Assembly: GCF_001665685.1 (NCBI RefSeq)
Contig: NZ_LZTB01000122.1
Coordinates: forward strand, 62,001 to 126,000
DNA from: Mycobacterium sp. 852013-50091_SCH5140682
GTDB lineage: Bacteria; Actinomycetota; Actinomycetes; Mycobacteriales; Mycobacteriaceae
Direction of reading: 5' to 3'
DNA: 64,000 nucleotides
Shown: positions 16,811 through 24,545 of the stretch, piece after piece
How positions within the stretch are numbered: the first letter of the stretch is position 1
Layout of the letters: each line of letters begins with the position of its first letter
Made by a program: the position numbers and the translations under genes
Notes under the pieces: model-generated
Databases searched by the model: none
What the model saw: only the letters and a program-made list of their open reading frames with translations
What the model was told of the DNA's origin: nothing

Positions 16811-18094
16811 ATGGCGATCGACCCAACGGGTATCGATTTCTTCCGCGATGAACGATTGGTCGATGACCCGTATCCGTTCTTCGAGGCGCTTCGTGACCAG
16901 TGTCCGGTCAGTCGAGAGGGCCACTACGGCGTGACCATGGTGACCGGCTGGGATGAAGCGGTCGCGGTCTACAACGACGAAGAGACCTTCTCGTCGTGCA
17001 TCTCGGTCACGGGACCCTTCCCTGGATTTCCGGTGCCGTTGGAAGGCCGCAGTGCCGACGAAGTGACCGCGCTGATCGAAAAGCACCGCAACGAACTGCC
17101 GTTCAGTGATCAGCTGCCGACCCTGGACCCACCGACCCATACCGATCACCGTTCACTTCTGATGCGACTCATCACGCCCAAGCGCCTCAAGGAGAACGAG
17201 GACGCAATGTGGCAGCTTGCCGACGAGGTGCTCGATACGTATCTGGCGCCTGACGAAGGCGACTTCATCAAAGGGTTCGCGAGCCCGTTCACCCTGCTGG
17301 TCATCGCCGATCTGCTCGGCATCCCTGACGAGGATCGACAGGGGTTCGTGGACGGCATCAAACAGCATTCCGGCGGCGGGGTCGGCAGCACCAACAAGGC
17401 ATCGCTGGCGCACAGCCCGCTGGAATTCCTCTACGGGCAGTTCTCCGACTACGTCGCCGACCGCCGCGCCCACCCGCGCGACGACGTGTTGACCGGGCTT
17501 GCCGAAGCCACCTTCCCCGACGGCTCGGTTCCCGATGTCGGCGACGTGGCCCGCGTGGCCACCAACGTGTTCTCCGCCGGACAGGAAACCACGGTGCGGC
17601 TGTTGAGCACCGCGCTCAAGGTGCTCGCGGAGCAGCCCGACATTCAGCGGCGACTGCGCGACGACCGCAGCCTCATCCCGAATTTCATCGAGGAGACATT
17701 GCGCATCGAGAGCCCCGTCAAAGGTGACTTCCGGCTGTCGCGTTGCCCGGTCACCGTCGGTGAGACCGAATTGAGCGCAGGCACAACGGTAATGGTGCTC
17801 AACGGCGCTGCGAACCGCGATCCGCGCCGGTTCCAGGACCCCGACACGTTCGACCCCGCCCGCAAGAACGCCCGCCAGCACCTGGCCTTCGGTCGCGGCA
17901 TCCACAGCTGTCCAGGTGCGCCGTTGGCGCGCGCGGAGACTCGCGTCGGCATCGAGCGACTCCTCGATCGCACCAACGACATCCGTATCTCCGCGGACCA
18001 GCACGGACCGCGCGGTGAGCGGCGCTACGGCTACATCCCGACCTTCATCCTGCGCGGCCTCACCGAATTGCACCTGGAGTTTGACGTCCGATGA
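16811..18094 (+). CDS. cytochrome P450
   Basis: A 427-residue P450. The I-helix motif is SAGQETT, ExxR is EETLR, and the haem loop FGRGIHSCPG gives ligand Cys367. It is clearly a paralogue of the P450 at 50877: both share FSSCI in the early region, RLKENED, the HSCPG haem loop and a PTFILRGLT end. ATG 16811 has GGGAG seven bases upstream; upstream in-frame starts from 16724 would run through the operator at 16745-16780. The ferredoxin gene overlaps its stop by four bases (ATGA), so that protein is the natural electron donor. Confidence 0.93.
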   Translation: MAIDPTGIDFFRDERLVDDPYPFFEALRDQCPVSREGHYGVTMVTGWDEAVAVYNDEETFSSCISVTGPFPGFPVPLEGRSADEVTALIEKHRNELPFSDQLPTLDPPTHTDHRSLLMRLITPKRLKENEDAMWQLADEVLDTYLAPDEGDFIKGFASPFTLLVIADLLGIPDEDRQGFVDGIKQHSGGGVGSTNKASLAHSPLEFLYGQFSDYVADRRAHPRDDVLTGLAEATFPDGSVPDVGDVARVATNVFSAGQETTVRLLSTALKVLAEQPDIQRRLRDDRSLIPNFIEETLRIESPVKGDFRLSRCPVTVGETELSAGTTVMVLNGAANRDPRRFQDPDTFDPARKNARQHLAFGRGIHSCPGAPLARAETRVGIERLLDRTNDIRISADQHGPRGERRYGYIPTFILRGLTELHLEFDVR

Positions 18095-18285
18095 AGGTGA
18101 CCGTCGACGAGGACCGCTGTCGTGGACACGGCATGTGTCTGACGATGTGCCCCGAGATCTTCAGCCTGTCCGACGACGGCTACGCAGTGGCCGACCCCGA
18201 GGATGTTCCGGCGGAGTTGCAGGATTCCGCTCGTGAGGCCGTCGCGAACTGCCCCGAACAAGCAATCATCGAAACGAATGACTAG
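18091..18285 (+). CDS. [3Fe-4S]-type ferredoxin (His variant)
   Basis: A 64-residue ferredoxin. Cluster ligands are Cys10 and Cys16 in CRGHGMC and a late Cys in NCPEQA. The residue that would be the second Cys of a 4Fe cluster is His13, the pattern of mycobacterial P450 ferredoxins. An extra Cys20 is nearby but not in a ligand position. The gene overlaps the P450 by ATGA, so the pair is translated together. The small protein carries electrons from a reductase to the P450. Confidence 0.92.
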   Translation: MKVTVDEDRCRGHGMCLTMCPEIFSLSDDGYAVADPEDVPAELQDSAREAVANCPEQAIIETND

Positions 18286-18301
18286 TCAAGGAGATTCGTC
18301 C

Positions 18302-18601
18302 ATGTCCGGTGGGCCCAAGGGGTATGTGATCATCACTGAGGATGTCAAGGACCCGGCCGGTATGGCCGAATACGGCAAGCTCGCGATGCAGGCGATGGCC
18401 GGTGCGACCATCGTCGCCGTCGCTCAGAAGCCCGAAGTGATCGAGGGTTCGTGGCACGGAACCCAAACGGTGGTGCTGGAATTCGACTCGGTGGATGCGG
18501 CGCGCGAGTGGTACTACTCCGACGCGTACCAGGCGGCCGCGAAGGTGCGAGCACGCGCCGCCGAGTGCAACGGCGTGATCTTCTCGGGCTTCCCGACCTG
18601 A
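18302..18601 (+). CDS. DUF1330-family protein
   Basis: A 99-residue protein of the dimeric alpha/beta-barrel DUF1330 family. KGYVIITEDVKDPAGMAEY at the start and VVLEFDSVDAAREWYYSDAYQ in the second half are family hallmarks. No catalytic role is proven for the family; members often occur in catabolic operons. The ATG at 18302 has AAGGAG about ten bases upstream and follows the ferredoxin by 16 bases, so it is the third gene of the P450 operon. Confidence 0.88.
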   Translation: MSGGPKGYVIITEDVKDPAGMAEYGKLAMQAMAGATIVAVAQKPEVIEGSWHGTQTVVLEFDSVDAAREWYYSDAYQAAAKVRARAAECNGVIFSGFPT

Positions 18602-18626
18602 AATTTCCATGCGCTGACTCTGCGCG

Positions 18627-18659
18627 CAGGGTGCCCGCCACTCGCACATATGCGCCCTG
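18627..18659. terminator. possible terminator hairpin between convergent operons
   Basis: CAGGGTGC (18627-18634) can pair with GCGCCCTG (18652-18659) with one G-T pair. It lies between the ends of the convergent DUF1330 (+) and ferredoxin (-) genes. No T-run follows, so the call is weak. Confidence 0.35.
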
Positions 18660-18668
18660 GACGCAGGC

Positions 18669-18860
18669 TCAACGGAGAGAGATGGCCTGCCGCGGGCATT
18701 GGCGCACCGCCTCGCGGATCTGCGCCTCGTTCTCCGGCGTCACGTCCTCGTGCAGTACGTGTAGATAGTCCTGGTCGTCGAGGTCGAACACCTCGGGGAT
18801 GATGCCCATGCACACCGCGTTGCTTTCGCACAGGCCGAAGTCCACGTGCACCTTGCTCAC
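18669..18860 (-). CDS. [3Fe-4S]-type ferredoxin (Asn variant)
   Basis: A 63-residue ferredoxin with ligands Cys11 and Cys17 in CESNAVC and a third in QCPRQA. The second-ligand position holds Asn14 in place of Cys or the common His. GTG 18860 overlaps the stop of the upstream P450 by four bases (GTGA), making it that P450's partner. The C-terminus is short, as usual for the group. Confidence 0.9.
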   Translation of the reverse strand: MSKVHVDFGLCESNAVCMGIIPEVFDLDDQDYLHVLHEDVTPENEAQIREAVRQCPRQAISLR

Positions 18861-20059
18861 GACAGCCTCCTCACCGGTACATGGGAGTAGCCTGCCACGT
18901 TCTGCATCTGAACCCGTTGTAGGCCATCCCAGTTGACTTCATAGCGTGGCATGAAGTCGAGAAGTTTCTCCAGGGCGATGCAGCTTTCCATCCGCGCCAG
19001 CGCCGCACCGAGACAACTGTGGATCCCGTACCCGAGGCCAAGGTTCTGTGCCTCCGTGCGGTCGCGGTCGATGTCGAAAGCGTCGGCCTCGGTGAACGCG
19101 TCGGGATCACGGTTGGCCGCGGCGCTGATCAGGAACACCGCCTTGCCTGCCGGGATGGTGCCGCTGGGTACGTCGGCCTCCTTGAGCGTGTAGCGCACGT
19201 TGTACTGGACGGGGCCCTCGTAGCGCAGCAGCTCTTCGACGGCGGCCGGGATCTTGTCGCGATCATCGAGCAGCTTCTGCCACTGCTCGGGATGGCGGGC
19301 GAACAAAACCATCGCGGTTCCGACGAGCTTGGTGACGGTCTCGGCCCCGGCCCCGCCGAGAAGCGTTGCGAAGCCGGTGATCTCGATGTCGTCGAGCCGC
19401 CGGAGCTGGCCGTCCTCGCCGGGGATCTCGGCGGCGATCAGCCGGCTGATCATGTCGTCTTTGGGATCTTCGCGACGCTTCTGCACCAGCGAGTAGTAGT
19501 AGATGCCGGTGTCGATGGTGGCTTGCATACCTGCTTCGGTGAAGCCGATCTGGCCGGGTTCGCGTGACAGGCTGGTGTCGATCCAGTGCCGAACCTGCTG
19601 GCGGTATTCCGGGTCGACCCCGGCCATCCGGGTGATGACCTCCACCGGGAACGGGCCCGAGAAGTCCTGGACGACATCGAATTCGTCAGAGTCGATCAGC
19701 CCGAGGAAGTGTTCGATCTGCTCGATCACGGTGTCCTTCTGAGCCTGGATCGCCCGCGGAGTGAAGGCCTTGTTGAGCAGGCTGCGCATGTGCCGGTGGT
19801 CGGGTGGATCCATGAAGATGATCGACTTCTGGGGTGGCTCGTCGCTCTGCACCATGGCCAGATCGCAGCCGCGCGATGAGGAGAACGCGTCGTGATTCTT
19901 CAGGGCGGCCGCGACGTCGTCGTGCCGGGTCAGTGCATAGAAGTCGAGCTCAGCGTTGTAGTACAGCGGTGCGTCCTCGCGCATCCGCCGGTAGATGTCG
20001 AACGGATCGTTGAAGAACTCTTCGGAGAACGGGTCGAAAATCACCTGAGGCTTGGTCAT
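18857..20059 (-). CDS. cytochrome P450 (haem loop with Leu for Phe)
   Basis: A 400-residue P450. The I-helix motif is GGAGAETV, ExxR is EELLR, and ligand Cys349 lies in LGYGIHSCLG. The normally conserved Phe that begins the FxxGxxxC haem loop is Leu here, which is uncommon. It resembles the P450 at 11370. ATG 20059 follows GAGGAGGAG. The gene is divided from the upstream operon by 115 bases containing the CCGTAAC palindrome, so it probably has its own promoter. A ferredoxin gene overlaps its end. Confidence 0.93.
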   Translation of the reverse strand: MTKPQVIFDPFSEEFFNDPFDIYRRMREDAPLYYNAELDFYALTRHDDVAAALKNHDAFSSSRGCDLAMVQSDEPPQKSIIFMDPPDHRHMRSLLNKAFTPRAIQAQKDTVIEQIEHFLGLIDSDEFDVVQDFSGPFPVEVITRMAGVDPEYRQQVRHWIDTSLSREPGQIGFTEAGMQATIDTGIYYYSLVQKRREDPKDDMISRLIAAEIPGEDGQLRRLDDIEITGFATLLGGAGAETVTKLVGTAMVLFARHPEQWQKLLDDRDKIPAAVEELLRYEGPVQYNVRYTLKEADVPSGTIPAGKAVFLISAAANRDPDAFTEADAFDIDRDRTEAQNLGLGYGIHSCLGAALARMESCIALEKLLDFMPRYEVNWDGLQRVQMQNVAGYSHVPVRRLS

Positions 20060-20098
20060 TCACACTCCTCCTTCACGGCTGGGCTGCTGCCGGAAGCG

Positions 20099-20144
20099 CC
20101 GTAACGAACGTTACGGGAAACTGATGAACTGTAACGGTAACAGT
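20099..20144. promoter_or_regulatory. palindromic operator region before P450
   Basis: CCGTAAC-GAAC-GTTACGG (20099-20116) is an inverted repeat with perfect 7-bp arms. A second near-palindrome, ACTGT-N7-ACAGT (20128-20144), follows and contains another GTAAC. Both lie 40-85 bases upstream of the P450 start at 20059. The spacing differs from the KstR site AAC-N2-GTT, so another regulator is expected. Confidence 0.5.
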
Positions 20145-20174
20145 AACGGTCTTCGGTGTCGTTGAAAAGGAAAA

Positions 20175-20969
20175 TCAGCGCAGTCCGGCGTCGACCACGG
20201 TGTCCAGCAGCCCAAGGTCGGTGTTCAGGTCGGCCGCGGTGCTGCGGACGAGGGCCACGTCCTTGCCGATGAACTCGCCGACCCGGGTGATGAACGCGCC
20301 CGCTGAACCCGTTGCGGCGATGCCACTGAGGGCGCGACTGCCCGCACTGCCGTTGACCAGTGCCTTGAGCAGGGTCGGTTCGTCGATACCGAGCCGCCCG
20401 CCGAGCCGCACCCCTTCGGCTACAAGGCCGATCTGGGCGGCGAACAACGCGTTGTTGATGAGCTTGACGCGCTGCCCTGCGCCGAGCGGGCCGACGTGTA
20501 GCACCGGGTCGGCGTAGCTCTCCAACGCCGGCCGGGCATATGCCACCGCTTGGTCGTCGCCCCCGGCGAACACCGTCAACTGGGCGGCGGCGATATCGTG
20601 CGGGCCACCGCTGACCGGCGCATCGACGACGCCGACGTGACGGGGCGCCGCCAGTGCCGCGACCTGCTCTGCGGTGTAAGGACTTCCGGTGGTGTGCAGG
20701 ACCAGTACCGCTTCGGCCCGCATTGCGGCCGTGAGGTCAGCCTCGACGCAGATCGCGCGGACCTGTTCGTCGGTGAACACGCAGACGATCACCACGTCTG
20801 CTCCGTCGGCTACCGCGACTTGATCCACTGCCGCCGACGCGCCAAGTTCTGTGACAGCGTCGCGTTTTTCGGGAGTCCGACCCAGCGCGGTGACATGGTG
20901 CCCGGCGGCGACGAGCCGGCCGACCATGGGTGCGCCCATGCGGCCGGCACCGATGACGCCGATGCGCAT
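20175..20969 (-). CDS. 3-hydroxyisobutyrate dehydrogenase-like oxidoreductase
   Basis: A 264-residue beta-hydroxyacid dehydrogenase. The Rossmann motif GAGRMGAPM is at the N-terminus, the substrate motif DAPVSGG is near residue 116, and the catalytic Lys lies in QRVKLINN. It oxidises beta-hydroxy acids with NAD(P). It is a paralogue of the next upstream gene and overlaps it by one base (TGATG). It is the last gene of the NuoF-led operon. The two copies may form a heteromer or act on different intermediates. Confidence 0.9.
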   Translation of the reverse strand: MRIGVIGAGRMGAPMVGRLVAAGHHVTALGRTPEKRDAVTELGASAAVDQVAVADGADVVIVCVFTDEQVRAICVEADLTAAMRAEAVLVLHTTGSPYTAEQVAALAAPRHVGVVDAPVSGGPHDIAAAQLTVFAGGDDQAVAYARPALESYADPVLHVGPLGAGQRVKLINNALFAAQIGLVAEGVRLGGRLGIDEPTLLKALVNGSAGSRALSGIAATGSAGAFITRVGEFIGKDVALVRSTAADLNTDLGLLDTVVDAGLR

Positions 20970-21787
20970 CAGCGGGGGTGATTCATCAGCAGCAGTGCGG
21001 CGTCCGCAGCGTCAAAGACCGCGCCCTCGCGCGCTGCCGCGGCACCGGCCAGACTCGCGGCGTGGCGGCAATCCTTCTGCAGCAGCGCCCCCGCGATCGG
21101 AGCGAGGTTGTCCAGGGTGCCGCCAAACATCGCGATACTGTTGAGCGCCTTGCTGGTGGCCGACCCGCGGGTGATCACCTCACAGAGCCGGCCGCGCGGA
21201 ACTCCCAGCGCCTCACCGAGTTCCAGCGTGCTCATCGCGGCACCGAGGTTTGCGCTGAACAAGAGGTTGTTCAAGATCTTCGCGACTTGGCCGCTGCCGA
21301 CCGCGCCGAGGTGCACGACGGGGTCGGCGTAGGTGGCGAACACCGGCCGGACCCGCTCGACAACGTCGTCCTCGCCGCCCACCATGACCAGCAGGGTGCC
21401 TGCTTTGGCTGCGGGCTCGCCGCCGCTCACGGGCGCGTCGAGCACCGAAATATCTTGCTGTGCAGCGAGAGCCGCGATCTCGCGGCAGGTATCGGGATGC
21501 ACGGTGGAGTGGATGGCGATGATGCCGCCGGGCGCGAGACCGGCCAGCACCCCGGTATCGCCGCCGAGCACCTCCTTCACGTCGTCATCACCCACCACGC
21601 ACAGGCACACCAGATCGCTTACCGCGGCAAGCTCGGCGGGGGAGCCGGCGACCTTGGCCGCAGTGTCGGCGAACGGTTCGAGTGACGCAGAACGGCGTGC
21701 CCACAGCGTGGTCTCGTAGCCGCCGTCCACGATCCGGCGTGCGATGGGAGCGCCCTGGCTGCCCAACCCGATGAATCCGACACGCAT
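20969..21787 (-). CDS. 3-hydroxyisobutyrate dehydrogenase-like oxidoreductase
   Basis: A 272-residue paralogue of its downstream neighbour. Motifs are GLGSQGAPI (nucleotide binding), DAPVSGG (substrate) and AKILNN with the catalytic Lys; the GKD-type cofactor loop reads QKD. ATG 21787 overlaps the alpha/beta hydrolase stop (TGATG), and its own stop overlaps the following paralogue the same way. The upstream open frame to 21991 belongs to the hydrolase region and is not coding in this frame. Confidence 0.9.
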   Translation of the reverse strand: MRVGFIGLGSQGAPIARRIVDGGYETTLWARRSASLEPFADTAAKVAGSPAELAAVSDLVCLCVVGDDDVKEVLGGDTGVLAGLAPGGIIAIHSTVHPDTCREIAALAAQQDISVLDAPVSGGEPAAKAGTLLVMVGGEDDVVERVRPVFATYADPVVHLGAVGSGQVAKILNNLLFSANLGAAMSTLELGEALGVPRGRLCEVITRGSATSKALNSIAMFGGTLDNLAPIAGALLQKDCRHAASLAGAAAAREGAVFDAADAALLLMNHPR

Positions 21788-22662
21788 CAACTTGCCTCCA
21801 CTTCCATATCGGTGCGGCCACGGGTGGCCACGCAGTCCTCCACGAACGACAGCACGCGGCGGTGATAACGCCCTGCGGTCAGCCCGACACTGAGGTTGTG
21901 CCCCGACTCGGCGAGTTCGCTGACATCGACGCGCGGTGCGGAGCCGAACATCGCGCTGATATCCGCCAGCGCCGTGGCATCCGACTCCCATACCCTCTCG
22001 TGATCCCCGGCGAGGAATTGCACCGGGCTGGTGATCTTGGCTGCGAGCTCCGGAAAGTCCTGTGCGGACCAGGTTTTGATGACCTCGGCCTCGTAGGAGG
22101 CGCCGGCTGACGAGAGCCCGGTGCCGATGACGTCAGCCGGATACAGCCGGGCCGGCTCCCACAGTAGATCACGCAGCCCCGCGGGCCGATGGTCGGTCGC
22201 CGCGTTCTTGAGGATCTCCTGGGCGGCGGCCTGATATCGGCGGCCTGTGCCGGCCAGTGAGATGCCCAATACGTCGGCACAGGCGGCCATGCGGAGTGTC
22301 AGCTCGCATCCCAGCGAATGGCCCAGGACGAACGGCGCACCCGGCCCGGCTATCCGGTGTACCGCGCCGAACACGAGTGCCACGCGTTGGTCAGGATGCG
22401 CCATGGCGTCCGGGTAGGCCGCTGACGCGCCGTATCCCGGCCGGTCCAGCGCGATCACCGTGTAGCCGTTGGCCGCTCCCGCGCGCAGGAGCGAAAGCTC
22501 CGGGTGCCCGGGGCAGTCGAAGTACGCCGATGTGGTGGCCCCGCCGTGCAACGCCACGATGACGGCCCGCGGGGCAGAGGCCTCCGCGACGAGTGCGGAC
22601 ATCGGGACGCCGTCGACCATCACGACACGAGGATGCGGAATCGCGTTGTCCATGACGATCAC
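21787..22662 (-). CDS. alpha/beta hydrolase
   Basis: A 291-residue hydrolase. The oxyanion segment VALHGGATTS, nucleophile elbow GHSLGCE (Ser), a late acid in GDHERVW and the His in SGHNLS form a complete triad set. I chose GTG 22662, which overlaps the upstream DUF35-thiolase stop by four bases as elsewhere in this operon; ATG 22653 is possible. It probably hydrolyses an ester, thioester or C-C bond of the pathway intermediate; the substrate is unknown. Confidence 0.87.
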   Translation of the reverse strand: MIVMDNAIPHPRVVMVDGVPMSALVAEASAPRAVIVALHGGATTSAYFDCPGHPELSLLRAGAANGYTVIALDRPGYGASAAYPDAMAHPDQRVALVFGAVHRIAGPGAPFVLGHSLGCELTLRMAACADVLGISLAGTGRRYQAAAQEILKNAATDHRPAGLRDLLWEPARLYPADVIGTGLSSAGASYEAEVIKTWSAQDFPELAAKITSPVQFLAGDHERVWESDATALADISAMFGSAPRVDVSELAESGHNLSVGLTAGRYHRRVLSFVEDCVATRGRTDMEVEAS

Positions 22663-24314
22663 TCGTCCGTCCGCAACAGCAGGACACCACTGGGGGTCAG
22701 GCCACCTGAACTGGCCACGGCCACCTTGGCATTGGCGACCTGGCGGTCGCCGGCCTCGCCGCGCAGCTGACTGACCGCTTCGTGGATCAGGCCCATGCCA
22801 TGGGTACGGCCGTGCGACAGCTGCCCGCCGTGGGTGTTCAGGGGCAGTACACCGTCGCGGGCGATGTTGTGGCCGCTGTCGAGGAAGTCTTTGGCCTCGC
22901 CGATGCCGCAGAAGCCGAGGGCTTCGATCCAGGACAGGCAGTTGAAGGTGAAGCCGTCGTACAGTTCGGCCACGTCGACATCGCTGGGCCGCAACGAGGT
23001 TCGCGACCACAGGTGTGCTGATTGGCCCAGCACCTGCGGTTCGTGGGTCATGGTGGTCTGATCCCAGTCGGTGCGTTCGATGATCTGGGTGCCCACCGCC
23101 TCGAACCGGATCGGCGGTTTGGCGAGGTCGCGCGCAGCGTCGACGGCCGAGACGACCACGGCCACCGCACCGTCGCAGGGCACATCGCAGTCGTAGAGTC
23201 CGAACGGCGTGGTGATGGTGCGCGCCGAGAGGTAGTCCTCCATCGTGAGCGGGTCCCGGTAGATGGCTGTTGGGTTCAGTGCGGCGTTCGCTCGTTGGTT
23301 CAGCGCGATCCAGCCCAGGGTTTCACGGGTGGTGCCGTAGCGGTGGAAATGGCGTCCGGCGTTCTGCGCCAAGGTATGTGCGGCCGAGGTGGCGCCGTAG
23401 GGGTGTTGCCAGCTGGTAGTGCGGCCGCCCATCGGTGGCGCGAGCTTGCCCTCCTTGACCAGCTGGCCGAACGTCGCCTCCCACAGGGTGCGGAAGCACA
23501 GCACGTGCCGGGCCATGCCGGTGGCGACGGCCATCATCGCCGCGATCACCGAACCACCCGGCCCGAATGTGTCCATGCCCCCGTTGATCCATGTGGGCCG
23601 CAAGCCGACGGCACCTTCCAGCGCGGTGACGCCACCCTCACCCATCCCGGCGACATCGAGTCCCGGATAGGTGGACAGGCCGTCGATATCGTCGAGGGTG
23701 AGCCCGGCGTCAGCGACCGCGGCCTCGCAGGCCTCGATGGTCAGCGCCAGCGGTGGCACCATCAACCGGCGGCCCAGCCGGGAGGCGCCGATCCCGGTGA
23801 TGGCCGAGTGGTCCTCGAACTTCCGGGTGCCCAGCATCGGCCGGACATGTTCGGCGAAGTCCTCGGGCGCGATGAGGTCGACCGGCTCGGGAGCGGGTCT
23901 GCGGTCTGCCGCCGGGCGGAAGACGGGCAGCCAGACATCGTCGAGCTGTTGAAAGGTGACCTCCACCGGCTGTCCCAGCTCGAGGTCGTCGGGATCGGCG
24001 TCGACGATGTTGGTGGTCAGCCGAACCCGGGGATCCTCGGCGATGGCCACCTCGGCAACCACATAGGGCGGCGGCAGGTCGGGGAACCCGAACCGGTGGT
24101 TGACGGTGAAGCCCGCCAGCGAACCGCGCCCGGAGACTTCGCGGGGTCCGAGTTTGTGGCTGCGGCAGTATCGGCACACCGGCTGCGGTGGGTGGATGAG
24201 CGCGTTGCAGTCCAGGCATTCCTGGATGCGCAGCACCCCGTCGGCGCCCGCGGTCCAGAAGTATTCGTTCAGCGCGGTGACCGTGGGTAGCGGCCGGCCC
24301 GGTATCCCTGACAA
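22659..24314 (-). CDS. fused DUF35 (zinc ribbon/OB-fold) and thiolase-like lipid-transfer protein
   Basis: A 551-residue fusion. Residues 1 to about 150 form a DUF35 protein: a rubredoxin-like zinc ribbon (CLDC and CRYC) and an OB fold (GRGSLAGFTVN). The rest is a non-condensing thiolase/SCPx-like domain with GIGASRLGRR, STYPGLD and the final LNTHGGQLSHGR segment. In steroid side-chain breakdown, Ltp-type aldolases need a DUF35 partner; here both are on one chain. The likely role is retro-aldol removal of a short acyl-CoA. Start is TTG 24314 with GGGAG upstream. The hydrolase overlaps its end. Confidence 0.87.
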   Translation of the reverse strand: MSGIPGRPLPTVTALNEYFWTAGADGVLRIQECLDCNALIHPPQPVCRYCRSHKLGPREVSGRGSLAGFTVNHRFGFPDLPPPYVVAEVAIAEDPRVRLTTNIVDADPDDLELGQPVEVTFQQLDDVWLPVFRPAADRRPAPEPVDLIAPEDFAEHVRPMLGTRKFEDHSAITGIGASRLGRRLMVPPLALTIEACEAAVADAGLTLDDIDGLSTYPGLDVAGMGEGGVTALEGAVGLRPTWINGGMDTFGPGGSVIAAMMAVATGMARHVLCFRTLWEATFGQLVKEGKLAPPMGGRTTSWQHPYGATSAAHTLAQNAGRHFHRYGTTRETLGWIALNQRANAALNPTAIYRDPLTMEDYLSARTITTPFGLYDCDVPCDGAVAVVVSAVDAARDLAKPPIRFEAVGTQIIERTDWDQTTMTHEPQVLGQSAHLWSRTSLRPSDVDVAELYDGFTFNCLSWIEALGFCGIGEAKDFLDSGHNIARDGVLPLNTHGGQLSHGRTHGMGLIHEAVSQLRGEAGDRQVANAKVAVASSGGLTPSGVLLLRTDE

Positions 24315-24323
24315 CTCGTCTCC

Positions 24324-24545
24324 CTAGCCGGCTTCGATGACGGATCGTGGTTCGGCCAACTCGATGATCGCGTGTACCGGACAATCCAGCAGCGCACGTT
24401 TGACCGCGTCATGATCGGCCTCCGGGATGGTGCCGTCGCCTTCCAGCGAGGCGTATCCCCAGTCGTCGAGTGGGAAGTACCCGGGCGCGTGCTTGGCGCA
24501 CAGCCCGAATCCGTCGCAGAGCGTGCGGTCCAGCTTGATCCTCAT
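24324..24545 (-). CDS. [3Fe-4S]-type ferredoxin (Phe variant)
   Basis: A 73-residue ferredoxin with ligands Cys10 and Cys16 in CDGFGLC and a third in DCPVHA. The second-ligand position is Phe13, which cannot bind iron, so a three-iron cluster is expected. ATG 24545 overlaps the NuoF-like gene stop (ATGA). It has no P450 directly beside it; its close pairing with a NADH-binding flavoprotein points to transfer of electrons from NADH to P450s or another oxygenase. Confidence 0.9.
   Translation of the reverse strand: MRIKLDRTLCDGFGLCAKHAPGYFPLDDWGYASLEGDGTIPEADHDAVKRALLDCPVHAIIELAEPRSVIEAG

Noticed and set aside
20099..20116. KstR-type steroid operator
   Set aside because: The AAC and GTT parts are four bases apart, not two, and flanking T and A bases of the KstR site do not match.
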